DNA from: Stutzerimonas chloritidismutans AW-1
GTDB taxonomy: Bacteria > Pseudomonadota > Gammaproteobacteria > Pseudomonadales > Pseudomonadaceae
Direction of reading: 5' to 3'
NCBI RefSeq assembly: GCF_000495915.1
Contig: NZ_AOFQ01000022.1
Coordinates: forward strand, 1-61,163
Length of the DNA: 61,163 bases
Every line of letters starts with the position of its first letter. Within the stretch, counting starts at the first letter, position 1. Positions 16,083 through 26,032 of this stretch are shown here, one piece after another. The translations under genes and the position numbers were made by a program. Under the pieces are notes generated by a model. The model worked only from the letters and a program-made list of their open reading frames with translations. It was not told the origin of the DNA and searched no databases.

Positions 16083-17426
16083 TCAGTTATCCGTGCTGCC
16101 CGCCGGCAAATAGTCGCTGCGGCTCAGGCCGTGGCGCTGCATCTTCTCGTTGAGGGTGCGCCGTGGCAGCTGCAGCTGGGTCATGACCTCGGTGATGTTG
16201 CCTTTGCACTGCTGCAGGGCGTTGTGCAGGCATTGCGCCTCGAAGGCTTCCATCTGCTCGGCCAGCGACTGGCCGCCGCTGCTCGCCGGGGCCGGCGCGC
16301 TGAGGCCGAGGGCGTGGCGTTCGGCGGCGTTGATCAGCTCGCGCACGTTGCCCGGCCAGTCGTGGGCGAGCAGTTGCGTCAGCTCGCCAGGCGTCATCGG
16401 TGGTGCGGCGCGGCCGTGGCGCTGGGCGGCCTGGCTGGCGAAGTGTTCGAAGAGCAGCGGAATGTCCTCGCGACGCTCGCGCAATGGCGGGATGTGCAGC
16501 TCGGCGACGTTCAGCCGGTACAGCAGGTCCTCGCGGAAGCGGCCGCCGCGCACCTCTTCCAGCAGGTCCGGCTTGGCCGCGCTGATCACCCGTAGGTCGA
16601 CCTCGATACTGCGGTTTGAACCCAGGCGTTCCAGGGTCTTTTCCTGCAGCACGCGCAGCAGCTTGACCTGCTGGGCCAGCGGCATGCTTTCAATCTCGTC
16701 GAGGAACAGCGTGCCGCCGGCGGCGTGTTCGATGCGGCCGATGCGTTTGCCCTGAGCGCCGGTGAAGGCGCCGCTCTCGTGGCCGAACAGCTCGCTTTCG
16801 AAGATGGTTTCCGGGATCGCTGCGCAGTTCAGCGCCACGAACGGCCCGCCGGCGCGCGGGCTGAAGTCATGCAGGCAGCGCGCGACCTGTTCCTTGCCGC
16901 TGCCGGTCTCGCCACGGATCAGCACGTTGACGTCGGTACCGGCCAGCTCCAGCACCTGCCGGCGCAGGCTGACCATCGCCCGTGATACGCCGAGCAGCTG
17001 CGATTCGATACGCCCCTTGCGGGCGAACTGCTCGCGCAGCTGGCGGTTCTCGCAGACCAGCCGGCGCTTGTCCATGGCACGGCGCACGCTGTCGAGCAGG
17101 CGTTCCGGGGTGAAGGGTTTTTCGATGAAGTCGTAAGCGCCCTGACGCAGCGCCTGCACCGCCATTGGCACGTCGCCGTGCCCGGTGACCATGATCACGG
17201 GCAGGTCGGTGTCCAGCGCCACCAGCTGTTCGAGTAGGCCGAGGCCGTCGAGATCGGGCATGCGCACGTCGCTGATCAGCACGCCAGGAAAATCGCGATC
17301 CAGCGCCGCCAGCGCCTCGCGCGCGCGTGAGAAGGTGCGCACCTGGAAGCCGGACAGCTCCAGCCACTGCTGCACGGCCTGGCGGATCGCCGCCTCGTCG
17401 TCGATGAAGATTACCTGCCCGCTCAT
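16083..17426 (-). CDS. dctD: DctD-type sigma54-dependent response regulator
   Basis: This 447-residue protein has a receiver domain (1-115, phospho-acceptor D53 in ISDVRMPD), an AAA+ sigma54-activation domain with Walker A GETGSGKE (172-179) and the sigma54-contacting GAFTGA loop (219-224), then a C-terminal Fis-type helix-turn-helix ending in [19 protein letters not shown]. It lies 31 bp behind the kinase gene on the same strand. DctD with DctB controls C4-dicarboxylate uptake through sigma54 promoters. No dctPQM or dctA gene is adjacent, so the targets lie elsewhere. Confidence 0.93.
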   Translation of the reverse strand: MSGQVIFIDDEAAIRQAVQQWLELSGFQVRTFSRAREALAALDRDFPGVLISDVRMPDLDGLGLLEQLVALDTDLPVIMVTGHGDVPMAVQALRQGAYDFIEKPFTPERLLDSVRRAMDKRRLVCENRQLREQFARKGRIESQLLGVSRAMVSLRRQVLELAGTDVNVLIRGETGSGKEQVARCLHDFSPRAGGPFVALNCAAIPETIFESELFGHESGAFTGAQGKRIGRIEHAAGGTLFLDEIESMPLAQQVKLLRVLQEKTLERLGSNRSIEVDLRVISAAKPDLLEEVRGGRFREDLLYRLNVAELHIPPLRERREDIPLLFEHFASQAAQRHGRAAPPMTPGELTQLLAHDWPGNVRELINAAERHALGLSAPAPASSGGQSLAEQMEAFEAQCLHNALQQCKGNITEVMTQLQLPRRTLNEKMQRHGLSRSDYLPAGSTDN

Positions 17427-17457
17427 TGCCTGCTCCTCGCGGTCGCGTCGCGGCAGT

Positions 17458-19221
17458 TTACTCGGCGGCGTGCGCTTCGGCAGCCGGCAGCGTCAGAGTG
17501 AACACCGCGCCGTGCTCGTCGTTGCTGACTTCCAGCGTGCCGCCCATCTCACGGACGATGCCGTAGGACACCGCCAGCCCGAGGCCGAGGCCCTGGCCGA
17601 CCGGCTTGGTGGTGAAGAAGGGCTCGAAAACCTGATCCAGATGTTCGCTGGCAATACCGCCGCCGTTGTCGCCCACGCTGAGCTGCCAGCGGTCACCGTT
17701 GAGCTGACAGAGGATGCGCAGGCGTCGCTGCGGGCGCTCGGCCATGGCATCCAGCGCGTTGTGCAGCAGATTGATCAGCACCTGCTCGAGGCGGATGGCG
17801 TCGCCGCTGACCGCAGCCTCGGCCGGTACCTGGCGGAATACCTCGACCTGCTCGCTGCGAATGCGCGGCGAGAGCAGCTGCAGGGCCTGCTCCAGCACCT
17901 CGGCCAGGCTCAGACGCTGGCGCAGCCCGGCCGGGCTCTTGCGAGCGAAGGTCTTCAGGTGGCCGGTCAACGCCGCCATGCGTTCGAGCAGGCTTTCGAC
18001 ATGCCCGAGGCCTTCGCGCACCTCGCCGTCGCGGCCGCTGTCGAGCAGCAGGCGAAGGCTGGCGAGCTGCATGCGCAATGCGGTCAGCGGCTGGTTGATC
18101 TCGTGGGCGAGGGCGGCGGACATCTGCCCCAGGGCGGCCATGCGCGCCGCATGCACCAGTTCGTCCTGGGCGGTGTGCAGCTCGCGGGTGCGCTCGTGCA
18201 CCAGGCGCTCCAGCTCGTTGCGGCTGCGCTGTTCGACGCGGCGGGTCTTGCCGCGTTGCGCCAGGTAGAGCAGCAGAAAGGCCAGGGTCATCCACACGCC
18301 CGCCGCGGCCAGGCGATAGCTGCGCACGCTGGCGACCACCATCTGTGGGTCGTGCAGCAGGTGCAGAGTCCAGTCGTCTTCCGGCAGCGCCAGGCGTTGC
18401 CAGAGGTATTCTCGGCGGCCGTCCGGGCCATCCACCAGGCGTCGCTCGCTGCCCTCGGCGAGTTGCTGTACGCGGCTGCTCGGCAGCGGCTGCAGCGTCT
18501 GTTCGGCATAGCGCCGGGCGTCGATCAGGCGGCTGCGCACCTCGTCGCTGAGCGGGCGCAGATAGCGGAAGCGCCAGGCCGGGCGGTTGGTGAGGATGAC
18601 GATATCGAGCGAGTCGGCGATCAGCAGGATGCCCGGCTGGCCGACCCAGTCGCGCTGCATCTCTTCCAGCTCGAGCTTGACTACCAGCACGCCGAGCACC
18701 TCGCCGTCGGCATTCTTCACAGAGCTGGAGAGGAAGTAGCCGGGAATGCCGGTGGTGACGCCGACGGCGAAATAGCGCCCGCTGTCGTTGCTCACCGCAT
18801 CGCGGAAATACGGGCGGAAGGCGTAGTTGTTGCCGACGAAGCTGCTCCAGTCGCGCCAGTTGCTGGCGGCGATGGTCTCGCCGTCGCGGTCGAGCAGGTA
18901 CAGCACCGAGGAGCCGGCTGCGTGGTTCTGCTGTTCCAGGCGCTGGTTGAGCTGGCGGCGCAGCGCGCGGTTGCCCGGTTCGGCGAGCAGCGCCTGGATG
19001 TCGCTGTCCAGCGCCAGTAGGGCCGGCACCGAGCGGAAGCGTTCGACCTGGGTGTGGATCGCCTGGGCATAGAGTTCCAGCTGCCCCTGCGCTTCCTGGG
19101 CTCGCTCGGCCCAGGCGCGCTGCTCGGCCAGGCGCCCGGCCCAGTACATGCTCAGCAGCAGGCCGATGAGGATCAGCGCAACGATCAGGGTTACCCGCAG
19201 GCGGTTGGACAGTGCTGACAT
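17458..19221 (-). CDS. dctB: DctB-type C4-dicarboxylate sensor histidine kinase
   Basis: From the ATG at 19221 this is a 587-residue membrane kinase: one membrane helix near residue 10-30, a periplasmic Cache/PAS-like sensor region to about residue 290 (with LYLLDRDGETIAASNW and FRPYFRDA), a second helix (about 300-320), a short coiled coil, a HisKA helix with H373 in LAHEINQPLTALRM, and a HATPase domain (LINLLHNALDAM, DNGGGI, GLGLGLAVSYG). This matches DctB. A longer open frame upstream to 19365 is not protein-like and overlaps the divergent promoter region. It is the partner of dctD downstream. Confidence 0.92.
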   Translation of the reverse strand: MSALSNRLRVTLIVALILIGLLLSMYWAGRLAEQRAWAERAQEAQGQLELYAQAIHTQVERFRSVPALLALDSDIQALLAEPGNRALRRQLNQRLEQQNHAAGSSVLYLLDRDGETIAASNWRDWSSFVGNNYAFRPYFRDAVSNDSGRYFAVGVTTGIPGYFLSSSVKNADGEVLGVLVVKLELEEMQRDWVGQPGILLIADSLDIVILTNRPAWRFRYLRPLSDEVRSRLIDARRYAEQTLQPLPSSRVQQLAEGSERRLVDGPDGRREYLWQRLALPEDDWTLHLLHDPQMVVASVRSYRLAAAGVWMTLAFLLLYLAQRGKTRRVEQRSRNELERLVHERTRELHTAQDELVHAARMAALGQMSAALAHEINQPLTALRMQLASLRLLLDSGRDGEVREGLGHVESLLERMAALTGHLKTFARKSPAGLRQRLSLAEVLEQALQLLSPRIRSEQVEVFRQVPAEAAVSGDAIRLEQVLINLLHNALDAMAERPQRRLRILCQLNGDRWQLSVGDNGGGIASEHLDQVFEPFFTTKPVGQGLGLGLAVSYGIVREMGGTLEVSNDEHGAVFTLTLPAAEAHAAE

Positions 19222-19421
19222 GACGGCGCTCGCGACAGGACGCGACGATGGTAAGCGATAGTCGGCAGTGGTGGCGCATTGGCGAGCCTCGGGATAGCAC
19301 CAAAGTCTTGATCTATCCCAATGGAGGCATAGTGCCGTCATCACTATACTGCGGGGAGTTACCATCAGCTCAGCAGGGATCGCTAGTACGGAACGGCCAG
19401 CCGCTCCAGTCGAGGTCCGCC

Positions 19422-20636
19422 TTGCTCAGAAAAATCCTTGTCAGCCAACTCCGCTTCGGCATGTACGTCCATGGGCTGGACGGCAGCTGGTTCGATCATT
19501 CCTTCTGGCGCAGCAAATTCTTGCTCACAGACCCCGCCGACCTGCAGGCGCTGCGCAGCAGCGGCGTCAAGGCGCTGTGGATCGATACGGGCAAGGGCGT
19601 CGATGTCGAAACGGCAACGCCCCCGGCCGCCGAGTCTCCACAGCTGGTCTCCGACGCCGTGCCAGTTGCGCCTCGGCCGACCGCCGCGTCGGTCCAGCAA
19701 TGCAACGTTCAGGAAGAAATGCAGCGCGCCGCGCAGTTGCTCAAGCGTTCCAAGCAGCAGGTGACCTCGCTGTTCAACGAGGCGCGCCTGGGCAAGGCCG
19801 TCGACCCGCAGCAGTGCCTGCCACTGGTCGAGCAGATTTCCGCATCCCTGGCGCGCAACGGCTCGGCATTGCTCAGCCTGGCGCGGCTGAAGACCAAGGA
19901 CGAGTACACCTACATGCATTCGGTGGCGGTCTGCGCGCTGATGGTCGCGCTGGGCCGGCAGCTGGGCCTGAGCGAACAGGAAGTCCAGGAAGCCGGCTTT
20001 GCCGGGCTGCTGCACGACATCGGCAAGATGGCCATGCCGCTGGATGTGCTGAACAAGCCGGGCAAGCTCAGCGACGACGAATACGCAGTCATGCGCAGCC
20101 ACCCCGAGCGTGGTCACGCGATCCTGCTGGGCGCGGGAACGGCCATCTCCGACGCAGTGCTGGACGTCTGCCTGCATCATCACGAGAAGATGGACGGCAC
20201 CGGCTATCCGCACCGGCTGGCCGGCGAGCAGATCAGCCGGCTGGCGCGCATGGGCGCGATCTGCGACGTGTATGACGCCATCACCTCGGATCGCCCGTAT
20301 AAAACCGCCTGGGATGCCTCGGGCTCGCTGGCGCGCATGGCGCAGTGGCAGGGGCACTTCGATACCCAGATCCTGCATGCCTTCGTGCGCACGGTGGGCA
20401 TCTACCCGCTGGGCTCGTTGGTACGGCTGCAGTCCGGGCGGCTCGGCGTGGTCATCGAACACAACGCGCAGCAGCTGACGGCGCCGCGCCTGAAACTGTT
20501 CTATTCCACCCGCGCCCGCGCGACGATCGTGCCGGTGGAGCTGGACCTCTCCAGCCCGCAATGCAGCGACCGCATTGTCGGCCGCGAAGACCCCGCCGCC
20601 TGGGGCTTCAGCAATCTGGATGCGCTCTGGACCTAG
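19422..20636 (+). CDS. HD-GYP domain cyclic-di-GMP phosphodiesterase
   Basis: I place the start at TTG 19422, preceded by GAGGT five bases upstream. The resulting N-terminus (LRKILVSQLRFGMYV) is the usual beginning of DUF3391-HD-GYP proteins; upstream residues do not look coding. The 404-residue protein has the DUF3391 region (about 1-120) and an HD-GYP domain with H198-D199 in LLHDIGK, then HHHEKMDGTGYPHRL and DVYDAITSDRPYK. These motifs are those of active cyclic-di-GMP hydrolases. It is divergent from dctB. Confidence 0.9.
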   Translation: MLRKILVSQLRFGMYVHGLDGSWFDHSFWRSKFLLTDPADLQALRSSGVKALWIDTGKGVDVETATPPAAESPQLVSDAVPVAPRPTAASVQQCNVQEEMQRAAQLLKRSKQQVTSLFNEARLGKAVDPQQCLPLVEQISASLARNGSALLSLARLKTKDEYTYMHSVAVCALMVALGRQLGLSEQEVQEAGFAGLLHDIGKMAMPLDVLNKPGKLSDDEYAVMRSHPERGHAILLGAGTAISDAVLDVCLHHHEKMDGTGYPHRLAGEQISRLARMGAICDVYDAITSDRPYKTAWDASGSLARMAQWQGHFDTQILHAFVRTVGIYPLGSLVRLQSGRLGVVIEHNAQQLTAPRLKLFYSTRARATIVPVELDLSSPQCSDRIVGREDPAAWGFSNLDALWT

Positions 20637-20651
20637 ATTGGCGGTCGTAAA

Positions 20652-20684
20652 CGGGGGGCGATGCGACTAGAATGTCGCCCCCCG
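20652..20684 (+). terminator. GC-rich hairpin after the HD-GYP gene
   Basis: CGGGGGGCGA (20652-20661) pairs perfectly with TCGCCCCCCG (20675-20684) around a 13-nt loop, beginning 15 bp after the stop codon. There is no U-tract, so it may stabilise the 3' end or terminate weakly. Confidence 0.45.
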
Positions 20685-20928
20685 AATGCGATTCGCCCGG
20701 CGAGTCGCTCAGAGAAGAGCTCGTAATGCCCATGACCTGGCTGCCTAGTCCGCCATAGCGCTGCGCCCCCTCGCGTCACTTTGCGACTGCCTGTCATGGG
20801 GTGGTCGTGCGCTGCTGTCCGTGCGTTTCGTCGACTGACAGCCGAATCAATCACACCAAAAATCTCGTCTTGTATCGCTGCCGGCCGCCCGTGGTCTGCA
20901 TGGTGGTGCTTTTGCTCTGGATAGTCCG
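20685..20928. other. Non-coding gap before the SulP gene
   Basis: Together with the hairpin this makes a gap of about 290 bp between the HD-GYP gene and the SulP gene. I find no convincing open frame, RNA or operator in it. It presumably holds the promoter of the SulP-usp operon. Confidence 0.4.
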
Positions 20929-22416
20929 ATGCTGCAAACGCTCAAACAAAACTGGTTCTCCAACGTCCGTGGCGATGTGCTGTCCGGCCTCGTCGTCGCG
21001 CTGGCGCTGATTCCCGAAGCCATCGCCTTCTCCATCATCGCCGGGGTCGATCCGCGGGTCGGCCTGTATGCCTCCTTCTGTATCGCCGTGGTGATCGCCT
21101 TCGTCGGTGGCCGCCCGGGAATGATCTCCGCAGCGACCGGCGCCATGGCACTGCTGATGGTGACGCTAGTGCGTGAGCACGGCCTGCAGTACCTGCTGGC
21201 GGCGACACTGCTCTGCGGCCTGTTGCAGATCGGCGCCGGCTACCTGCGCCTGGGTTCGCTGATGCGCTTCGTGTCGCGTTCGGTGGTTACCGGCTTCGTC
21301 AACGCGCTGGCCATCCTGATCTTCATGGCGCAGCTGCCGGAACTGACGAACGTCACCTGGCACGTCTACGCCATGACCGCGGCGGGCCTCGGCATCATCT
21401 ACCTGTTCCCCTATGTGCCGAAGCTCGGCAAGGTCATCCCCTCGCCGCTGGTGTGCATTCTTTCGATGACGGCAGTGGCCATGTATTTCGGCCTGGATAT
21501 CCGCACCGTCGCCGACATGGGTGACCTGCCTGACACCCTGCCGGTCTTCCTCTGGCCGGAAGTGCCGCTGACTTTCGAAACCCTGGCGATCATCTTCCCG
21601 TATTCCGCCGCGCTGGCCGTGGTCGGCCTGCTGGAATCGCTGATGACCGCGACCATCGTCGACGACCTCACCGACACTGGCAGCGACAAGAACCGCGAAT
21701 GCAAAGGGCAGGGCGTTTCCAACATCGTCTCCGGCCTCTTCGGCGGCATGGCCGGCTGCGCGATGATCGGCCAGTCGGTGATCAACGTGAAATCCGGCGG
21801 CCGTACCCGGCTGTCGACGCTGATCGCCGGTGTGGTGCTGCTGCTGATGGTGGTGTTCTTAAGTGACTGGGTCGGGCAGATCCCCATGGCCGCGCTGGTG
21901 GCGGTGATGATCATGGTGTCGATCGGCACCTTCAGCTGGGATTCGCTGCGCAACCTCAAGCGCTACCCGCTTTCCACCAACATCGTCATGGTCGTCACCG
22001 TGGTGGTGGTGGTCTTCACCCACAACCTGGCCTACGGTGTTCTGGCGGGCGTGCTGCTGGCGGCGATGTTCTTCGCCAACAAGGTCGGCCACTACCTGCA
22101 CATCGGTTCGGAGCTGGATGCCGCCGGCAATCAGCGCACCTACAGGGTGGTCGGGCAGGTATTCTTCAGCTCGTCGGAAAAATTCACCGGTGCGTTCGAC
22201 TTCAAGGAAGCACTCGGCAAGGTCACCATCGACCTGTCCCGCGCGCATTTCTGGGACATCACCGCCGTGGCGGCGCTGGACAAGGTGGTCATCAAGTTCC
22301 GCCGCGAAGGCACCGAGGTCGAAGTGCTGGGTCTGAACGAAGCCAGCGCGACCATCGTTGACCGCTTCGGTGTGCATGACAAACCCGAGGCCATCGACAA
22401 GCTCATGAGCCACTGA
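20929..22416 (+). CDS. SulP family inorganic anion transporter
   Basis: This 495-residue protein starts with a short cytoplasmic segment and then has 10-14 membrane helices with the SulP signature ([18 protein letters not shown] and [17 protein letters not shown]). A C-terminal STAS domain (about 390-495, with [24 protein letters not shown]) completes it. SulP proteins carry sulfate, bicarbonate, chloride or dicarboxylates; the ion cannot be assigned from sequence. It forms an operon with the universal stress protein gene 14 bp downstream. Confidence 0.92.
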   Translation: MLQTLKQNWFSNVRGDVLSGLVVALALIPEAIAFSIIAGVDPRVGLYASFCIAVVIAFVGGRPGMISAATGAMALLMVTLVREHGLQYLLAATLLCGLLQIGAGYLRLGSLMRFVSRSVVTGFVNALAILIFMAQLPELTNVTWHVYAMTAAGLGIIYLFPYVPKLGKVIPSPLVCILSMTAVAMYFGLDIRTVADMGDLPDTLPVFLWPEVPLTFETLAIIFPYSAALAVVGLLESLMTATIVDDLTDTGSDKNRECKGQGVSNIVSGLFGGMAGCAMIGQSVINVKSGGRTRLSTLIAGVVLLLMVVFLSDWVGQIPMAALVAVMIMVSIGTFSWDSLRNLKRYPLSTNIVMVVTVVVVVFTHNLAYGVLAGVLLAAMFFANKVGHYLHIGSELDAAGNQRTYRVVGQVFFSSSEKFTGAFDFKEALGKVTIDLSRAHFWDITAVAALDKVVIKFRREGTEVEVLGLNEASATIVDRFGVHDKPEAIDKLMSH

Positions 22417-22430
22417 CCAGGAGAACGACA

Positions 22431-23282
22431 ATGACCCACGTAATGGCTTGTATCGACGGATCACCGCAGGCCGCGGCGGTTTGCGACTGTTCGGCCTGGG
22501 CCAGCAAGCGCCTGGATGCGCCCCTGACGCTGCTGCACGTGCTCGACCGCCAGCAGTATCCGGTGTCGGGCGACCTGAGCGGCATCATCGGCCTCGGCAG
22601 CCGCGAATTCCTTCTGCAGGAGCTGGCCACGCTGGACGAGAAACGCGCCAAGCTGGCGCTGGAGGAGGGCCGCATGATGCTCGATTCGGCACGTCAGCGG
22701 GCGATCTCCGCCGGCGTCGCCCAGCCCGAGTGTCGGCAGCGCCACGGTGATCTGGTCGAGTCCCTGCGTGATTTGCAGGACGAAACACGCCTGCTGGTCA
22801 TCGGTCGTCAGGGCGAGGACAGCGGCGATGCCATCCAGCACATCGGCAGCCAGCTGGAAAACGTCATCCGCACCATGCAGCGGCCGATCCTGGTCGCGCC
22901 CGGCGACTTCAGCGCACCGCAAAGCGTGATGCTCGCCTTCGACGGTAGCGCCACCAGCCGCAAGGGCGTGGAAATGCTCGCCGGCAGCCCGCTGTTCAAG
23001 GGCATGCCGATTCATCTGGTAATGGTCGCGGCCGACACCGCCGACAGTCAGGCCCAGCTGGAAAATGCCCGCGGCGTGCTGACCGCCGCCGGTTTCAACG
23101 TGGAAATCGCCATCCGCGCCGGTGAAGTCGAGCCGACCCTGCATGCCTATCAGGCCGAGCACGGTATCGACCTGCTGGTGATGGGCGCCTACGGCCACTC
23201 GCGCATTCGCCAGTTCTTCGTCGGCAGCACCACCACCAACATGATCCGCACCACCTCCACGCCGCTGCTGTTGCTGCGCTGA
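22431..23282 (+). CDS. Tandem universal stress protein
   Basis: A 283-residue protein made of two Usp domains (about 1-145 and 150-283). The second keeps the ATP-binding pattern G-x2-G-x9-GS/T in GAYGHSRIRQFFVGST; the first has a weaker version (IGRQGED...IGS). AGGAG precedes the ATG. Its place directly after a SulP transporter is a recurring pairing and suggests stress- or ATP-responsive control of transport, which is inference. Confidence 0.92.
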   Translation: MTHVMACIDGSPQAAAVCDCSAWASKRLDAPLTLLHVLDRQQYPVSGDLSGIIGLGSREFLLQELATLDEKRAKLALEEGRMMLDSARQRAISAGVAQPECRQRHGDLVESLRDLQDETRLLVIGRQGEDSGDAIQHIGSQLENVIRTMQRPILVAPGDFSAPQSVMLAFDGSATSRKGVEMLAGSPLFKGMPIHLVMVAADTADSQAQLENARGVLTAAGFNVEIAIRAGEVEPTLHAYQAEHGIDLLVMGAYGHSRIRQFFVGSTTTNMIRTTSTPLLLLR

Positions 23283-23322
23283 TCACCCATCCGCTGCGCG
23301 CCCGTCCCGGGCGCGGCTGTGG

Positions 23323-24504
23323 TCAGCTGTAAAGGTCCGCCCGGCTCCAGGGCAGCTCGTGTGAGCCATCCGCCAGCGGCTTGCTGGCGAGGATCTGGTG
23401 CAGGTTGATCCAGTTGTGGCGGAAGCCGTAGGCGCAACCGGCCAAGTAAAGGCGCCAGATGCGCAACGCGCGTTCGGGAACCATCCGTTTTGCCTGCTCC
23501 AGCTGCGCTTCCAGCCGCTCACTCCAGAACTCCAGCGTACGCGCGTAGTGCAGGCGCAGGCTTTCCACGTCGACGATTTCCAGCCCGGCATCGCTGATGC
23601 AGCTGCTGATGTTCACCAGATGCGGCAGCTCGCCGTGGGGGAATACGTAGCGGTTGATGAACTCGCCGGCGCCATGCCCGACCGGGCGGCCGTCGATGTG
23701 TCGGGCGGTGATGCCGTGGTTCATCACCAGCCCGCCGGGGCGCACGGCGTCGAACAGCCGCTGGCAGTACAGCGGCAGGTTGGCGTGGCCGACATGCTCG
23801 AACATGCCGACGCTGACGACCTTGTCGAAACGGCCATCCTGCGGCAGGTCGCGATAGTCCATCAGCTCCAGAGTGATCTGCTTTGCTAGGCCTTCCTCGA
23901 CCACCCGTTCGCGAGCCAGTTCGAGCTGCTCGCGGCTCAAGGTGATGCCGAACACCTTCGCGCCGAACTCGCGTGCCGCATAGCGAGCCAGACCACCCCA
24001 GCCGCAGCCGACATCCAGCAGGCGCTCGCCAGGCTTGAGCCGCAATTTGCGGCATAGGTGGCGCAGCTTGGCCTGCTGCGCCTGTTCCAGATCCTCGCTG
24101 CCGGTTTCGAAATAGGCGCAGGAATAGACCATGTCCCTATCCAGCCAGAGCCGATAGAAATCGTTGGACAGGTCGTAGTGATAGGAAATGGCTTCGGCGT
24201 CGGTCGCCTTGTCATGCGCCTCGCGCGAAGGCAGCGGAAAATCGTCCTGGCCCAGCGCCCTTGTGATTACATCGCCGATCCGAATGACCTCACCCACTGG
24301 CCCAAGCAGGTCGATCTGCCCCTCGACGTAGGCCGCGCCGAGCACGTCCAGGCTCGGCTGCCTCAGCCGGGTAACAAGGCTGGGGTCCTTAATCACCAGC
24401 GTGACGCAGGGAGTAGGGCCGATCTCGATCTCGTTGCCATCCCATAGCTGCAGCTTCAACGGCAGGGCGAGTTCTTTAAGGGCCGGTAGCAAGGTTGCCA
24501 ACAT
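23323..24504 (-). CDS. cfa: Cyclopropane-fatty-acyl-phospholipid synthase
   Basis: This 393-residue enzyme transfers a methylene group from SAM to the double bond of membrane phospholipid acyl chains. It has an N-terminal lipid-binding domain (about 1-100), the ISYHYDLSNDFYRLWLD motif, the SAM-binding motif LDVGCGWGG (163-171), a GMFEHVGHANLPLY active-site segment and the C-terminal YLAGCAYGFRHNWINLHQ signature. AAGGAG lies just before the ATG. It is monocistronic, divergent from the DsrE-like gene. Confidence 0.94.
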   Translation of the reverse strand: MLATLLPALKELALPLKLQLWDGNEIEIGPTPCVTLVIKDPSLVTRLRQPSLDVLGAAYVEGQIDLLGPVGEVIRIGDVITRALGQDDFPLPSREAHDKATDAEAISYHYDLSNDFYRLWLDRDMVYSCAYFETGSEDLEQAQQAKLRHLCRKLRLKPGERLLDVGCGWGGLARYAAREFGAKVFGITLSREQLELARERVVEEGLAKQITLELMDYRDLPQDGRFDKVVSVGMFEHVGHANLPLYCQRLFDAVRPGGLVMNHGITARHIDGRPVGHGAGEFINRYVFPHGELPHLVNISSCISDAGLEIVDVESLRLHYARTLEFWSERLEAQLEQAKRMVPERALRIWRLYLAGCAYGFRHNWINLHQILASKPLADGSHELPWSRADLYS

Positions 24505-24653
24505 GCTCGATCTCCTTTTCAGTGCACGAAGAAAATCCTAGACCATCAAACGGCAACCGGTAGGCTATGGTGATGATAGTTTCGCGCTATGGTTCGAACA
24601 GCGGCGAACGTGCATTTGACGGCTTAACTCGCCGGGCTACCGCATGAGGGCTT

Positions 24654-25028
24654 ATGGAACACAACGGTTCACAACGCGTACTGGTTCTGGTCGCCAGCGG
24701 CCCCAGTACCCCGGCGCGCTGCGCCGCGCCTTTTCATATCGCCACGCTGCTGGCCTGCATGGATGCCGAGGTAACCCTCTACCTCACCGGTGAAGGCACG
24801 CAGTTGGCGCGCCGCGAGGTGGCCGAATCGCTGTGCGCGGTGGAAGGTGGCGAGCCGCTGTTGCACTTCATCCGCAACGCCAAGCAGGCTGGCGCGCGCT
24901 TGCTGATGTGTCGCCAGCCCGGGGTTCAGCTCGACCCCGCCACGCTGATCGCCGAGCTGGATGAAATCTCCAGCGGCGGCGAACTGGCGCAGATGATCCT
25001 CGAATACGAACGGGTGCTGACCCTATGA
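24654..25028 (+). CDS. DsrE-family protein
   Basis: A 124-residue soluble protein of the DsrE/DsrF-like fold: a strand-turn LVLVASGPST, a helix with cysteines C23 and C35, a VTLYLTGEGTQL strand, and a conserved-looking cysteine C86 in LLMCRQPG, the position used for sulfur binding in DsrE and DsrE3 proteins. The stop overlaps the ATG of the H-protein-like gene (ATGA), so the two are co-translated. DsrE relatives act as sulfane-sulfur carriers; that role is inferred here. Confidence 0.85.
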   Translation: MEHNGSQRVLVLVASGPSTPARCAAPFHIATLLACMDAEVTLYLTGEGTQLARREVAESLCAVEGGEPLLHFIRNAKQAGARLLMCRQPGVQLDPATLIAELDEISSGGELAQMILEYERVLTL

Positions 25029-25489
25029 ATGTGCACGGCCTGGAATTCCCCGATTCGCTGCGCTACGCCCCGGAGCACAGCCTGTGGCTGCGCGAGGAGG
25101 CCGACGGCAGCCTGACCATCGGCCTGACCGCATACGGCTGCGCGCTGTACGGCCAGATCTTCGCTTTCACCCCCAAGCGCGTCGGCGCACGTATCGAGCG
25201 CGACCGCAGCTTCGGTGTAGTGGAATTTGCCAAGGCCGCCTCGTCGGCGCGCAGCCCGGTGAGCGGTGAACTGCTGACGGCGAACGAAGCACTGCTACAG
25301 CGTCCGGCGCTGATCAATCAGGATTGTTATGGGGAGGGCTGGATGGTCCGCCTGCAACCCGCGGACTGGGTCACCGTGCGCGACCAATTCCCACTGGGCG
25401 AAGCCGCCGAAGCCGCCATCGCGGAACGCATGCGGCTCGACAACTTCGACCCCGCCAACGCCCATGTGCAGGCGTTGCAGTGGAAATAG
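25025..25489 (+). CDS. H-protein-like lipoyl-binding protein
   Basis: A 154-residue relative of glycine cleavage H protein. It has the WLREEADGSLTIGLTAYG strand pair, a lipoyl-type hairpin VVEFAKAASSARSPVSGEL with the expected lipoyl lysine K70, and the NQDCYGEGWMVRL ending. No gcvT, gcvP or other glycine-cleavage gene is near, and it overlaps a DsrE-family gene by four bases. This resembles the lipoate-binding proteins (LbpA) that carry sulfur in the sHdr pathway more than a housekeeping GcvH. The C-terminal 35 residues are a helical extension. Confidence 0.83.
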   Translation: MNVHGLEFPDSLRYAPEHSLWLREEADGSLTIGLTAYGCALYGQIFAFTPKRVGARIERDRSFGVVEFAKAASSARSPVSGELLTANEALLQRPALINQDCYGEGWMVRLQPADWVTVRDQFPLGEAAEAAIAERMRLDNFDPANAHVQALQWK

Positions 25490-25584
25490 TAGGTGCTTGA
25501 GGTGGGCCAGGAGCGGAGGCTTTCAGCCCGCCGCCCCGACGCTATGCCAGGGCGCAATGCTGGCAATTGCCGCGGGATAGGCGC

Positions 25585-25902
25585 TCAGGGCTTGTCCGGT
25601 GTCGACAGGTCGAGCACCTTCACACAGCTCGCCTTGATCGCATGGTCCAGCTGGCGGATGCAGATATCGATCGCCATATTGCGCGTGCGCTTGTTCGTCC
25701 ACTCCAGCTCGGCCAGCGTCTCGATCAGATCCTGATGGCCGCTCTCGTTGACCAGCATGCCGTGCTGCACCGTCAGCGTCCGGCCCTGAAAGCTCAGCTG
25801 CACCGGGTCGCGCCCGACGAGGGATGCACCTTCAGCCAGCAGGCAATCGATATGGTCACGCAACGCGTGTAATGCACGGCGCTCATCTGGCGGGTTACCC
25901 AC
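25585..25902 (-). CDS. Conserved-looking small protein of unknown function
   Basis: Starting at GTG 25902 (AGGAG seven bases upstream) this gives a 105-residue soluble protein with helical N-terminal (RRALHALRDHIDCLLAEG), a central beta hairpin (QLSFQGRTLTVQHGMLV) and a helical C-terminus (IRQLDHAIKASCVKVLDL). I do not recognise a family. A longer frame runs back through the selC tRNA gene, which is implausible, so the GTG start is preferred. It follows selC on the same strand and converges on the H-protein-like gene. Confidence 0.65.
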   Translation of the reverse strand: MGNPPDERRALHALRDHIDCLLAEGASLVGRDPVQLSFQGRTLTVQHGMLVNESGHQDLIETLAELEWTNKRTRNMAIDICIRQLDHAIKASCVKVLDLSTPDKP

Positions 25903-26032
25903 GACACCTCTCCTATCCCTGGAAAGAAAAGCCGCGATTGTGACGCGCTTCGCGCTAGAGCGCGATGGCTTTTTGATATTGCGAAGTGAGGCGGGCTGTC
26001 GCAGGGTGGTGGCGAGGGGTAGAGGGGGTAGA

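Noticed and set aside
25025..25489. Annotating the lipoyl protein as housekeeping GcvH
   Set aside because: No glycine cleavage genes are near and it is coupled to a DsrE gene, so a neutral name is safer.
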